A stretch of DNA of 41,657 bases from Anabaena sp. UHCC 0204 (GCF_009711975.1 NZ_VIKW01000036.1:1-41657), one strand, 5' to 3'. Shown: positions 16,071-25,091, counted from the stretch's first letter. The notes: generated by a model from the sequence alone, not told the origin. Translations and numbers: made by a program.

Positions 16071-19000
16071 TTATTTACAATCAGGCAGATTATTTTTATC
16101 AGTTTGTAAAGTTACTTTTTGACTATCAGCCGTGAGAATTACTTTACCATTTTCACCAATTATCCAACCTTGGGCTTGTTGAATTTTTTGAGGATGATTT
16201 GTATTTTTTTGAGTAACTTTGACTGGAGAATTAGAAACTTGTGTAACTACTTCTGAATTATTTTCCCATTCTACAAAAGCAGGAGAATTGCTAATTAATT
16301 CATAACTATCTAAAGGTAAACCACCTTTACCAGTAATAGTGAAAGAATTACCACCAGCAATTTTATCATCTTTGATAGCACAAACATTTTTATTGAGACT
16401 TTCTATATTGATAAAGTCAGGAGATACTTGAGGTAAGTTTTGTTGATTTGTTTCGATGCTAACAATACCATCTATGCCTAACTTGGAACTAGCAATAAAA
16501 TCACTTTCTGGAGTACGTTCTTTGATAAATTGACGAAAACCAAATATACCTACAGCTTTCCCTGTAACTGTACCCCCTGTTCCAGCAAAAGCATTAGCAA
16601 CAATATCACTATTTTCATTAAGAAATGCTAAAACAAATCCACCTGCATTGATATTGATATTACCACCATTTCCTGCATTTCCTGCTTCCGCAGAAATCAG
16701 ACTATTGTTTCTTAATTCAATATTTTCAGCAATCTTTAAATTAATATTACCTCCTTCACCTCCAAAAGTTTCTGCACTAATTGTGCCTCGATTATTTAAA
16801 GTTAAATTACCAGCTTCAATTTTTATATTACCTGCTATTCCTGTCCCTTGACTATCCACTTTAATACTTGCTCCATTTTCAATCAGCATAGTAATAGGGT
16901 CAATATCAATACTACCACCTGCTCCAGTTGAACCTTTTTTTGTATTCGCAAATATTCCTGTATCTTCTCCAGTTAAATATAGATTATCTTTAATTTTTAA
17001 AATAATCGTACCTGCTTGTCCAGCAGCAGAGGTTGTTGTGATTAATTTTCCACCAGATTCAGTTTTGAAGTCATTAGCATTAATTTGAATATTTCCACCT
17101 TTACCAGAACCAGATGTAGCAGCAGAAACATTAGCAGCATTTTGAATATTTAATTGTGGTGTAATAATTTGAATATTACCTGCATTACCTGTACTTGTTG
17201 TTTCTACTGTCAATAAACTATTACCACTAATATTAATCTCTTTTGAAGCATTAATAATAATATTACCACTGTTCCCTTGACTGGTAGTCAAAGCCGCAAT
17301 TCCTGCAAGATTATCAATATTGATTCCATCAGCGTTACTAATATTGAATCTATTAACATTAGTAATATTGACTTCATCAGTATTACTAATATTGACTTCA
17401 TCAGTATTACTAATATTGACTTCATCAGCATTAATAAGAATGCTACCACCATTACCTTTCTCTATGGTAGCAGCGCTAATTCCTGCTCCTCGTCCTTGGA
17501 TGTTTAAATTTTTAGTTATGATTTTAATTATACCTGCATTCCCTTGACCAAAGGTATTAGCAGAAAGTTCAGAACCATTTAGCAGTTCTAGAGATTTGGT
17601 AGAGATTTCTACACCTCCTGCGTTTCCTACTGCGTTTGGTGCAACTTGGCTACTAACACCACTTTTACCATCAAATTTAACGGTATCAGTAGCAGTAATC
17701 TTCACATTACCTGCATTCCCTTGACCAAAGGTATTGGCATTAAGTCTAGAATCACCCAGCAGTTCTAGAGATTTGGTAGAGATTTCTACACCTCCTGCGT
17801 TTCCTACTGCTCTTTCTTCTACAAGACTCTCAGCAGCACTTATTCCCTCAAACTTGATAGTATCAGTAGCGGTAATCTTCACACTACCTGCATCTCCCTT
17901 ACCAAGGGTACTGGCAGAAAAGTAAGAACCATTTAGCAGTTCTAGAGATTTGGTAGAAATTTCTACACCTCCTGCGTTTCCTACTGCCTCTGACTCGACG
18001 CGACTAACAGCAACACTTTTACCATCAAATTTAATGGTATCAGTAGCAGTAATCTTCACATTACCTGCATCTCCTTTTCCCGATGTACTAGCAGAAAGTC
18101 TAGACTCATTCAGCAATTCTAGAGATTTAGTGGAAATATCCACATTCCCGCCTTTGCCTACTGCTCCTTCTTCTGCTGTACTGAAAGCACCACTGGAAGG
18201 GTCACTATTCCATATATTGTTTCCTGTGCCATCAAAAATTACAGTTTCGCTGTTAGTAATTGTGATGTTTCCTGCGTTTCCATTTCCAAATGTGCCAGCA
18301 AATAATTTACTACCATTTTTGACAGAAAGTGAATTACTTGAGATATTTACATCTCCTCCATCGCCTTGACCATTTTTTCTAATTTGTGTAATTAAAGAGC
18401 CACCACTATCAAGAGAAACAGTAGGAGCTTTTATATTTATTGAACCACCATTACCTATTGATGCCTCACCTACTTCACTAAAAATGACTGCATTATTGTT
18501 AATAGCAACTTCTTCACTGGCTGTAATATTTACGTTACCCGCTTGTGCTTTTAGGTTATTTTCGCCTTTACCATTAATAATACTAGCAGCAACTATAGCT
18601 TTATCTTTAATAAAGATTGAGCGTGCTATTATATTAATATTATTACCATTTCCTATTCCTTCATTTGCTACATCAGTGCCAACAGTAGCATCTCCATTTT
18701 GTTGAGTTCCAGCCAATTCAACTATATCACTGGCAGTGATGGTTATACTACCTGCATTTCCTTGTCCACCATCATTTCGTGATAAGATTCTAGCATTATC
18801 TTTGACTGATAATGAACCAGTTGTAATTATAATATTACCTGCATTTCCCTTACGAACAGTAGATGTTTCTATGCGAGATTTATTTAATAAATCAATCCTA
18901 TTCAGTGCATCAATAGATATATCACCTGCATCAATATTTTCGTCATTAGCCTCTATAATATTACTGTTTTTAGTATTTAAATTAGAATTATCAATTATGA

Positions 19001-19952
19001 CATTTATAGGTGAAAATGGTTCATTTAAAGTTTGAGATTTACCGATAAAGATACGTCCAAAATTTCCCTCACTGGATACATTACTATTATTAATCTCTAT
19101 TTGTTTACTGGCATTTAATATAATATCTCCAGCAAATTCAGAGCTAGTGTTATTGGTGCTTAAAGTAGAATTATTGATGATAATATGTTGAGGTAAAAAG
19201 GTATTAATAGGGTCTTGAAAACTACCAATTTTAATTACACCAAAGCCATTAGCATTTGTACTATTAATTTTAGCGTTTGTAATTGTAACTTGATTAGGGG
19301 CATTCAAATTAATATCTCCCCCTGCTTGTAATTGACCAGATAAACTAAGATTATCTGCATTAAATGTTAGATTTTGACCAACTTCCAAATTACCTTCATT
19401 TTTAATTTCTGATTGCTGAGTTATTAAAGCATTTTTGAATAATGCTCCTGGTTGCACAGAAAGTAAATTACTACCTTGGGGATTAGTTGCACTAAATAAA
19501 CCATCCTCTCCTAATTTAATACTATCCGCAGTTGTAGCAGTAAATGATCCACTAATATCTAAACTGGCATTTTGTCCAAAAATAATTCCATGGGGATTAA
19601 TTAAAAATAAATTTGCTGTTCCTTCTATTCCTAACTTTCCTAAAATATTAGAAACATTACCACCAGTGACACGAGTTAATATATTGTCAATTCCTGTAGG
19701 ATTTGCAAAATAAACACTTTTACCTGCATCTACATTAAATTCTTGAAAACTATGAAATAGATTTGTATCTCTCGTAGCACCACCTTCTATTCTGTCTTTG
19801 GAAAGATTAATTTGGTTCACAATTGAGCTTTCTGTACCTAATGTGTTATCTGGTGTAAGTTGAGCAAATGCACTTTGATTTGTAATTGTGCCACCAATAA
19901 TAAATAAAGTGGTTAGTCCTAATTTGCAATACTGCTGTGTTTGAGGCTGCAT
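16071..19952 (-). CDS. TpsA-like filamentous haemagglutinin exoprotein
   Basis: The 1293-residue protein has a signal peptide (residues 1 to about 30, ending SAFA) and an N-terminal two-partner-secretion domain: GGATRDTNLFHSFQEFNVDAG, GTANLFLINPHGIIFGQNASL and LDISGSFTATTADSI are diagnostic. The rest is a long right-handed beta-helix of repeats like GNAGxVKITATDT. Between about 17540 and 18300 a 59-residue (177-bp) unit is repeated at least four times, and near residue 840 an 8-residue unit (TDEVNISN) is repeated five times. The C-terminus has the usual cyanobacterial ending (NSFTITGKGGLP, AQGWIIGENGKVILTA, final Cys). It should be exported through a TpsB/FhaC-type barrel, but none lies within this window. 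A role in adhesion or the cell surface is inferred from the family. Confidence 0.9.
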   Translation of the reverse strand: MQPQTQQYCKLGLTTLFIIGGTITNQSAFAQLTPDNTLGTESSIVNQINLSKDRIEGGATRDTNLFHSFQEFNVDAGKSVYFANPTGIDNILTRVTGGNVSNILGKLGIEGTANLFLINPHGIIFGQNASLDISGSFTATTADSIKLGEDGLFSATNPQGSNLLSVQPGALFKNALITQQSEIKNEGNLEVGQNLTFNADNLSLSGQLQAGGDINLNAPNQVTITNAKINSTNANGFGVIKIGSFQDPINTFLPQHIIINNSTLSTNNTSSEFAGDIILNASKQIEINNSNVSSEGNFGRIFIGKSQTLNEPFSPINVIIDNSNLNTKNSNIIEANDENIDAGDISIDALNRIDLLNKSRIETSTVRKGNAGNIIITTGSLSVKDNARILSRNDGGQGNAGSITITASDIVELAGTQQNGDATVGTDVANEGIGNGNNINIIARSIFIKDKAIVAASIINGKGENNLKAQAGNVNITASEEVAINNNAVIFSEVGEASIGNGGSINIKAPTVSLDSGGSLITQIRKNGQGDGGDVNISSNSLSVKNGSKLFAGTFGNGNAGNITITNSETVIFDGTGNNIWNSDPSSGAFSTAEEGAVGKGGNVDISTKSLELLNESRLSASTSGKGDAGNVKITATDTIKFDGKSVAVSRVESEAVGNAGGVEISTKSLELLNGSYFSASTLGKGDAGSVKITATDTIKFEGISAAESLVEERAVGNAGGVEISTKSLELLGDSRLNANTFGQGNAGNVKITATDTVKFDGKSGVSSQVAPNAVGNAGGVEISTKSLELLNGSELSANTFGQGNAGIIKIITKNLNIQGRGAGISAATIEKGNGGSILINADEVNISNTDEVNISNTDEVNITNVNRFNISNADGINIDNLAGIAALTTSQGNSGNIIINASKEINISGNSLLTVETTSTGNAGNIQIITPQLNIQNAANVSAATSGSGKGGNIQINANDFKTESGGKLITTTSAAGQAGTIILKIKDNLYLTGEDTGIFANTKKGSTGAGGSIDIDPITMLIENGASIKVDSQGTGIAGNIKIEAGNLTLNNRGTISAETFGGEGGNINLKIAENIELRNNSLISAEAGNAGNGGNININAGGFVLAFLNENSDIVANAFAGTGGTVTGKAVGIFGFRQFIKERTPESDFIASSKLGIDGIVSIETNQQNLPQVSPDFINIESLNKNVCAIKDDKIAGGNSFTITGKGGLPLDSYELISNSPAFVEWENNSEVVTQVSNSPVKVTQKNTNHPQKIQQAQGWIIGENGKVILTADSQKVTLQTDKNNLPDCK
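17319..17437 (-). repeat. 24-bp minisatellite in the exoprotein gene
   Basis: Five direct units of 24 bp start at 17319, 17343, 17367, 17391 and 17415. Units three and four are identical (ATTGACTTCATCAGTATTAC...), the others diverged. Each encodes eight residues of the form N(A/T)DEVNIS, so copy-number changes would keep the frame. Confidence 0.9.
17584..18300 (-). repeat. 177-bp in-frame repeat array in the exoprotein gene
   Basis: The segment AGTTCTAGAGATTTGGTAGA recurs at 17584, 17761 and 17938, and as a variant at 18115, exactly 177 bp (59 codons) apart. Encoded text is GGVEISTKSLELL then GxAGxVKITATDTIKFDG. Confidence 0.9.
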
Positions 19953-20002
19953 TTTTAAAATCCTTGCTTTGACCTAACTCGCTTTATCTGTAATAATACT
20001 AT

Positions 20003-20018
20003 ATATTTACGTAAATAT
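20003..20018. promoter_or_regulatory. 16-bp perfect palindrome upstream of the exoprotein gene
   Basis: ATATTTACGTAAATAT is a perfect dyad 51 bp upstream of the exoprotein start, in the 214-bp divergent gap shared with the gene at 20167. TATTAT- and TATAGT-like -10 candidates overlap it. It is a candidate operator. A second, weaker dyad (CATACTA...TAGTATG, about 20132-20152) lies nearer the plus-strand gene. Confidence 0.45.
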
Positions 20019-20166
20019 TTATAGAAAGATGAGAAATAATGGTTAGAATTACTTATAGGTAAATTACGGAGGTTTATAAGGTGAAGGAGAATGTTTTCCA
20101 GGTAAACTTTTTTGCATATTTCTGGCGATATCATACTATACGGTCTAGTATGTATCTTAAATATGA

Positions 20167-21435
20167 ATGACTATGTTCGGTAAAATAAAATTTGCGGCGA
20201 TTATTGTAGGGGGTACAGCAGGGATATTGTGGGTTGTAAATTTACCTTACCCCATGATTCGTCAACCTGTAGCTCAAGCAGCGCCATTGCTGTTATTACC
20301 CAGTTTTATGAGTATGGATCTTCACTACCGAGGTGCTATTGATTCTCTGGAACAGGCAGATCAATTAATTAGTAAAGCTACTAGCATTGCAGATATTGAA
20401 CGGGGTGGAGAAAAAGTCAAAGATGCTAAAAAACACTTGGAATATTTACCAGTTTGGTTTTTGGGTTACTATCCTCAACGTTATTGTACTTTATTTGGTT
20501 GTTCCTGGAAGTTTACTTTTGATGAATTTGAACAAGCACGTCAGCGAGTAGCACGGTTAGAAGCTGTGGCTTTTCAGGATAAAAATGCTTTAGTACCATT
20601 TAATGAAGCACAGAAAGCGTTACTGACAGCAAAGCAGGAATATCAAGAAGCGAAAAATACAAAAGATCGAGAAATTGCGATCGCATCTTGGCAAACAGCT
20701 ATAGATAAATTAGATCAAATTTCTCAACAAACATTCGCTGGTAAAAATTCCCAAACTCAACTTGCAGCCTACAAACGTGATTTTGAAAATGTGCAAATTA
20801 GTAATTTTATTGCTGCTGCCCAGGAATTTGATTTAGAAGCCCAGAAAGTTAAATCTACAAACTCTCAAGCAGCATCCGAATTATGGCAACAAGCAATTAC
20901 TAGACTTGAACAAGTACCAAATAAAAATCCCCGTTATTTAGATGCACAAAAATTAATAGCTGCATATCAAGTCAAACAAAATACTGTTGTTGATCAACGC
21001 AGTTCGACTTTAATTGAAGCTGGAAAACAGTATGCTTTAGCTGCTGCGAAATCTGCCCAAAATCCCCCTCATACAACTCAAAGATGGGGACAAATTGGTG
21101 AATTATGGGAAGATGCAATTCAGCAATTAAAAAGAATTGAAGTTACTGAACCTAGTTATGTGGAAGCGCAAACATTAATAGCACAATATCAAACCAATTT
21201 AGGAACTATTAAGATTCGTCAGCAAATGGAAAGTGATGCAGTGGAAATTCTTAACGAAGCTAACAAAGAAATTCAACGATTGATTGCTTCTCCACCAACT
21301 GACAAAAATCAAATTAGAGCCGAAATTCAGGGAGTTATGACTCAACTTAATACCATTAAACCAGGGACTACTGCTTATGCTGAGTCACAACGATTATTGA
21401 CATTAGCCAATCAAAGAATTCAGCAATTAAAGTAA
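20167..21435 (+). CDS. Membrane-anchored coiled-coil protein, unknown function
   Basis: The 422-residue protein has a single N-terminal transmembrane or uncleaved signal segment (FAAIIVGGTAGILWVVNLPYPMI) and then a long, charged, alpha-helical body. Helical repeats of about 75 residues can be seen: QAASELWQQAITRLEQVP and TQRWGQIGELWEDAIQQLKRIE share a pattern of evenly spaced Trp, Gln and Leu. FGYYPQRYCTLFGCSW-like text near residue 105 holds its only two cysteines and looks like a small extracytoplasmic loop. I know this kind of protein only as a conserved cyanobacterial hypothetical. It runs divergent from the exoprotein gene and has no co-directional partner. An alternative ATG lies two codons downstream. 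Confidence 0.8.
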   Translation: MTMFGKIKFAAIIVGGTAGILWVVNLPYPMIRQPVAQAAPLLLLPSFMSMDLHYRGAIDSLEQADQLISKATSIADIERGGEKVKDAKKHLEYLPVWFLGYYPQRYCTLFGCSWKFTFDEFEQARQRVARLEAVAFQDKNALVPFNEAQKALLTAKQEYQEAKNTKDREIAIASWQTAIDKLDQISQQTFAGKNSQTQLAAYKRDFENVQISNFIAAAQEFDLEAQKVKSTNSQAASELWQQAITRLEQVPNKNPRYLDAQKLIAAYQVKQNTVVDQRSSTLIEAGKQYALAAAKSAQNPPHTTQRWGQIGELWEDAIQQLKRIEVTEPSYVEAQTLIAQYQTNLGTIKIRQQMESDAVEILNEANKEIQRLIASPPTDKNQIRAEIQGVMTQLNTIKPGTTAYAESQRLLTLANQRIQQLK

Positions 21436-21549
21436 TTCGTTTTTCTTAATAGTCGAAAAATCAAATTATGCTGTGGGGATGAATGTTTGGCAAGTGAGGA
21501 TTTTCACCTCACCTATATTAGGAATATTTGCGCGGTATTCAAAGTTAAA

Positions 21550-22494
21550 TTAATGTAACCAAGGACGGGAAATTTTTTCTAATTCGGCAATTTCATCTTC
21601 AGTCATTTTCCAACCTAAAGCACCAACATTTTGTTTAACTTGTTCAGCATTTTTAACTCCAGCAATGGGAATTACATTACCTTGGGCAATTAACCAATTT
21701 AAGGATACTTGAGCGGGAGTGCGATCGTATTTTTCACCAATTTCTCTTAATAAAGATAAAACTGGGGCGATTTTATTTAAACCATCTCGACTAAATCGCG
21801 GATCTATGCTTCTTGCGCCCGTAGGATTTTGAGAGGGTGTATACTTACCTGTGAGTAATCCTTGCGCTAAGGGACTATAAGCTAAAATAGTTACACCTAA
21901 ATCACGGGCTGTTTGAGAAATGCCTTTACCTTCTATTTGGCGTGTTAGTAGAGAATAACGCACCTGATTTACAGCCAAAGGTACACCTCTAGCGGCTAAT
22001 AGCTGGTGTGCTTCTCGCATTTGGGCGGCTGAATAATTACTCACACCAACTGCACCAATTCTCCCCCGTTTCACTTCATCTGCAAGGGTATTCATCAGAG
22101 TTTCTTGGCTCAAAAATAAAGTGAAAGGCCAATGAACTTGATATAATTCAATTTTCTCAACTTGGAGACGTTGAAGACTAGCGGTTAAGGCTTCAGATAC
22201 AGATTTACCATCCCAACGCCAAGGTAAGGGGCCAAACTTTGTGGCAATTTGCACTTGTTGGGAGGTTTGTTTCATGAACTTTCCTAACAACTGTTCTGAA
22301 AGTCCTAAACTGTAAACTTCCGCAGTGTCAAAGAAAGTGACACCAGCATCTAAGGCTGCGGTAAAAGCTGCTTGTAACTGTTCTTCTCCGTAGCTGTCGC
22401 CGTAGTTCCAAAATATTTTATCACCCCAAGCCCAAGTCCCTATACAAAGAGGGGGAACAGCGAGACCATTTTTTCCTAATGTGATGGTTTCCAT
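21550..22494 (-). CDS. Aldo/keto reductase
   Basis: The protein (314 residues from ATG 22494) is a TIM-barrel NADPH-dependent oxidoreductase of the AKR superfamily. The catalytic tetrad is visible as D56 (FFDTAEVY), Y61, K86 (ATKFG) and H121 (YQVHWP). Conserved GVSNYSAAQM and NQVRYSLL follow, and the cofactor-binding region is IPIAGVKNAEQVKQN. The substrate cannot be told. The frame extends three codons upstream to a TTG at 22503, but METITLGKNG is the normal family start. The start codon lies within the first copy of a 94-bp tandem duplication, so a second, non-productive copy of the start region (ATGGAAACCAT) sits about 94 bp upstream. Confidence 0.92.
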   Translation of the reverse strand: METITLGKNGLAVPPLCIGTWAWGDKIFWNYGDSYGEEQLQAAFTAALDAGVTFFDTAEVYSLGLSEQLLGKFMKQTSQQVQIATKFGPLPWRWDGKSVSEALTASLQRLQVEKIELYQVHWPFTLFLSQETLMNTLADEVKRGRIGAVGVSNYSAAQMREAHQLLAARGVPLAVNQVRYSLLTRQIEGKGISQTARDLGVTILAYSPLAQGLLTGKYTPSQNPTGARSIDPRFSRDGLNKIAPVLSLLREIGEKYDRTPAQVSLNWLIAQGNVIPIAGVKNAEQVKQNVGALGWKMTEDEIAELEKISRPWLH

Positions 22495-22667
22495 TTTGGT
22501 CAAATTGGTTATATTTACATTTCTTTACTTTCTTAGTCTATCTACGACTAATGCAATTAGACCAAAAACTGTATGTAATGGTTTCCATTTTGGTCAAATT
22601 GGTTATATTTACATTTCTTTACTTTCTTAGTCTATCCAGGACTAATGCAATTTGACCAAAAACTGTT
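22484..22667. repeat. 94-bp tandem duplication with 14-bp inverted arms
   Basis: Copy 1 (22484-22577) and copy 2 (22578-22667) differ at only a few bases. Each holds inverted arms TTTTGGTCAAATTG and CAATTTGACCAAAA: perfect in copy 2 (22588-22601 with 22648-22661), one mismatch in copy 1 (22494-22507 with 22554-22567). The arms overlap the start codon of the aldo/keto reductase. Confidence 0.85.
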
Positions 22668-22802
22668 CACTGTCTACATGGTTTGCTGATAGCGTAAGGG
22701 TGGCGTTAGCTATAAAAGTCTTTCGGTTAGGGGCGTATACATGACGGGAGATGGAAGTATCAGTATTCGGTGTAAGTGTACGGGCAAAGTAAGTAAGTGT
22801 AA

Positions 22803-22866
22803 GGGCGAAGCATTCGGAAAATAAACTTGGGAAAAACCGATAAATTATCGTCCGAATGCTTCGCCC
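22803..22866. repeat. Inverted-repeat element (GGGCGAAGCATTCGG family)
   Basis: GGGCGAAGCATTCGGA (22803-22818) and its exact complement (22851-22866) enclose 32 bp. CCGAATGCTTCGCCCCTAC is a widespread cyanobacterial intergenic repeat. It lies just past the stop of the acyltransferase gene. The rest of the 22668-22878 gap shows only simple GTAAGTGTAAGGGC-like repeats. Confidence 0.8.
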
Positions 22867-22878
22867 CTACAGGAGTAA

Positions 22879-23568
22879 TTACAAATTACAAATTACGTTT
22901 GCAACTCGGCTCTTAATAACTTTTGCCGGTATACCCACTGCAATGGAATAAGGGGGAATATCTCTATTGACAACCGCACCTGCACCAATAACGCTACCTT
23001 TACCAATAGTAACGCCATCTAATACAGTTACTCCATGTCCTAACCAGCAGTCATCTTCAATGGTAATTCCTTGGCGAGTAATACCTTGATCCTTTATTGG
23101 TAACAATGGATTGCTAAAAATGTGATTATTAGCATATAGTCCAGAATGGCTCGCTATCATACAGTGTTTACCAATGTGGATATCTCCAGGTCCGGCAATA
23201 CAAACGTTAGGAGCAATAAAAGTATTTTCACCTATGTGTATGCAGGTATTTTCTAAACAACCTATATCCACATTGCGCTCAAGTGCTACTCCATTTGCTA
23301 AATGAATTTTATTGTTTGGGTGTCCTTTGGCATCTAAACGCACATTTTTAAATATATGTACCCCATTGCCTATTTCAATACAAGCAGTAGAGAAAAACTC
23401 TACATCATGCTGAATGTAAACTTTATTACCAAGAACTGCAAAAATATGTTGATATATTAATCTTCTTAATTGAGGACCCAGGGCAATATTAGGAATACTT
23501 CCTAATAAGGTGGTTATTAATAGTTCTTGGAATCGCTTTAATTTTGCAGAATATTGTTGGTTAATCAT
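22879..23568 (-). CDS. Left-handed beta-helix acyltransferase
   Basis: The product (229 residues from ATG 23568) has a helical N-terminus and then hexapeptide repeats typical of the LbH acyltransferase superfamily (VYIQHD, IEIGNGVHIF, IHIGENTFIAPNVCI, IHIGKHCMIA, ITIEDDCWLGHGVTVL, VTIGKGSVIGAGAVV), closing with IPPYSIAVGIPAKVIK. The candidate catalytic histidine is in GLYANNHIF. Relatives acetylate sugars or surface glycans (WcaF/NodL/maltose acetyltransferase types); the acceptor here is unknown. ATG 23568 with GGAG 11-14 bp upstream is preferred to the in-frame TTG at 23586. There are no glycosyltransferase neighbours to narrow the role. Confidence 0.85.
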   Translation of the reverse strand: MINQQYSAKLKRFQELLITTLLGSIPNIALGPQLRRLIYQHIFAVLGNKVYIQHDVEFFSTACIEIGNGVHIFKNVRLDAKGHPNNKIHLANGVALERNVDIGCLENTCIHIGENTFIAPNVCIAGPGDIHIGKHCMIASHSGLYANNHIFSNPLLPIKDQGITRQGITIEDDCWLGHGVTVLDGVTIGKGSVIGAGAVVNRDIPPYSIAVGIPAKVIKSRVANVICNL

Positions 23569-23586
23569 AGCTAAAAATATCTCCAA

Positions 23587-24788
23587 TAAATTATTTAGAC
23601 AAGGTGAAAAATTGATATTTTTTTGTATCTTGTGGTGTAGGACTATTATTTGATTTTTGCATAATGCCTACTATTGACCACTGAAGATTGTTCCCAAATG
23701 ATTGAGAATTTCTGTATTTCTAGATGCAGTTAATTAGTAATTATTCACCATGAAGCCCAATGTGAGATTATCCTAAAAACAGTCCGCAGTCTCTTGGAAA
23801 TCTATAATACCAATCTTTTTTTCGAGTTAGAAGCCTGAAGATGTAGAGAATTAGTTAAGTTGGTTTAGGAAAAGGTTTTGCTTTCTCTTTTACCCTTTTT
23901 CATTAATCGAGAAGTCTTGGTAGTAAAAGACATTTTTGTAAACTAAATCATGATTTGGAATTTTAAAAATGCTTAATCTCTAAGCTTGCTAATGTTGTGA
24001 GATTGGTAGTTGATTTTTGCCGTTTTGTACTAGTAAGAATCAACAAGTATGGAACAATAAGAGTACATTGACAAAATTGAAAAGTTTTTGATGCAACTAT
24101 AGATACAGTTGTGTATTTTGGTAACAAGCGGAAGAAAAACTTATCAATTTATCATTTTCAATTACCTATCTGGCAATGGTAGAAGATTGAAAATAAGGAA
24201 AGGTTTTTTGCTGTTTATCTTGCAAAAAAGAAATTTTAAACAAAATTAACCAATTGTCCATTGTTGAAGAGTGTTTCAAGAAATAAAATACCCAGTCATG
24301 CTTTACTCCGTTTAGCATCTTGGAGATTTTTGACTACACTGCATTTTAGATGGCTATAAGTAGGTAGATGCTAATCAACCCAACTATGTAACGAACTGTA
24401 AATTACCCAAAACTCTTGGGATTGCTGCGTTCCACTCCGTTCCACTCGCAATGACATAGTTATAAGTTTTCCCACCTACCTACTTAGTTGGCATGATAAC
24501 AGAGAATTCATCTGCCACGCTCCGCGCACAAAATGATACTTCTGAATCATTTTTCAGTTAGAATACTCTATACGTACCTCAGCAAAATTAATTATAAGAT
24601 AATCGAGCAGGTTCAATATCTGATCAAGCCATTGATTGATAAGAGTTTTAGATACCTTTTCTATCTTGCTTTTAATTAAACTTGCCTACTTACATTTTTT
24701 AGAAGCAGAGGAATCTTTGTAATCTTGTTATGTTCTCTGTTTACTTGCCAAAATGTGCATTTTTTGGCACTACTACTTATAAATAAAT
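23587..24788. other. AT-rich intergenic region, no gene recognised
   Basis: Six-frame reading shows no long or coding-like frame. A MITE-like nested inverted repeat lies at 24357-24486. The remainder is low-complexity AT-rich DNA that could hold the acyltransferase promoter. Confidence 0.6.
24357..24486. mobile_element. MITE-like nested inverted repeat
   Basis: Outer arms TAAGTAGGTAG (24357-24367) and CTACCTACTTA (24476-24486) and inner arms AACTATGT (24382-24389) and ACATAGTT (24454-24461) define a 130-bp element with no ORF. Its middle contains GTTCCACTCCGTTCCACTCG, a short tandem motif of the kind seen in GTTCCTCGCAATGACA cyanobacterial repeats. Confidence 0.5.
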
Positions 24789-24917
24789 TTAAGGTGGATT
24801 ATCACCAACGTCTGCCATTACATTAAAATTCACCATTGGTGCAAACAAGACAGCACTCCCCCGATTGCTGTGACGGCTTTCTTGTAAAAATTTTCTAGAG
24901 TATATGGCTCTAATCAT
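24789..24917 (-). CDS. Candidate 42-residue small protein
   Basis: An ATG at 24917 opens a 42-codon frame ending TAA 24789. The peptide starts MIRAIYSRKFLQESRHSNRG, continues SAVLFAPMVNFNVMADVGDNPP, and looks like a folded, conserved protein rather than chance: balanced composition, a basic N-terminal half, a hydrophobic middle and an acidic Asp/Pro end. A CCTATAAAT-type -10 element lies 20-30 bp upstream on the minus strand; no strong ribosome site is seen. It lies in an otherwise empty 2-kb gap upstream of the divergent glycogen phosphorylase gene. I do not recognise it with certainty. One hypothesis is the small cyanobacterial ATP-synthase inhibitor AtpTheta, which is of similar length, but I cannot confirm similarity from memory. 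Confidence 0.5.
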   Translation of the reverse strand: MIRAIYSRKFLQESRHSNRGSAVLFAPMVNFNVMADVGDNPP

Positions 24918-25036
24918 GTTGCACAAAGATGATTTATAGGCTAACTAAATTACACTTTTAATTACATAATTGTTAATTAAAAACAATTGCTTTTAAGCAT
25001 AGCATATTTTTAATTGGTGGGACATTTTTTTTAATT

Positions 25037-25091
25037 AGCCCTGGCGACTAGAAGTCGTAGCTACACAGACAAAACCCACCTCCGTGGGTTT
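25037..25091 (-). repeat. Two-hairpin dispersed repeat, copy C
   Basis: The best preserved copy, inverted relative to the other two: CCCACGGAGGTGGG hairpin, TTTTGTCTGTGTAGC linker and CGACTTCTAGTCG hairpin. It stands alone between the small ORF at 24789 and glgP. Confidence 0.85.

Noticed and set aside
17950-18369. 139-codon plus-strand ORF inside the exoprotein gene, and similar ones nearby
   Set aside because: These are antisense shadows of the repeated beta-helix coding sequence; their repetitive Pro/Ser text mirrors the real frame.
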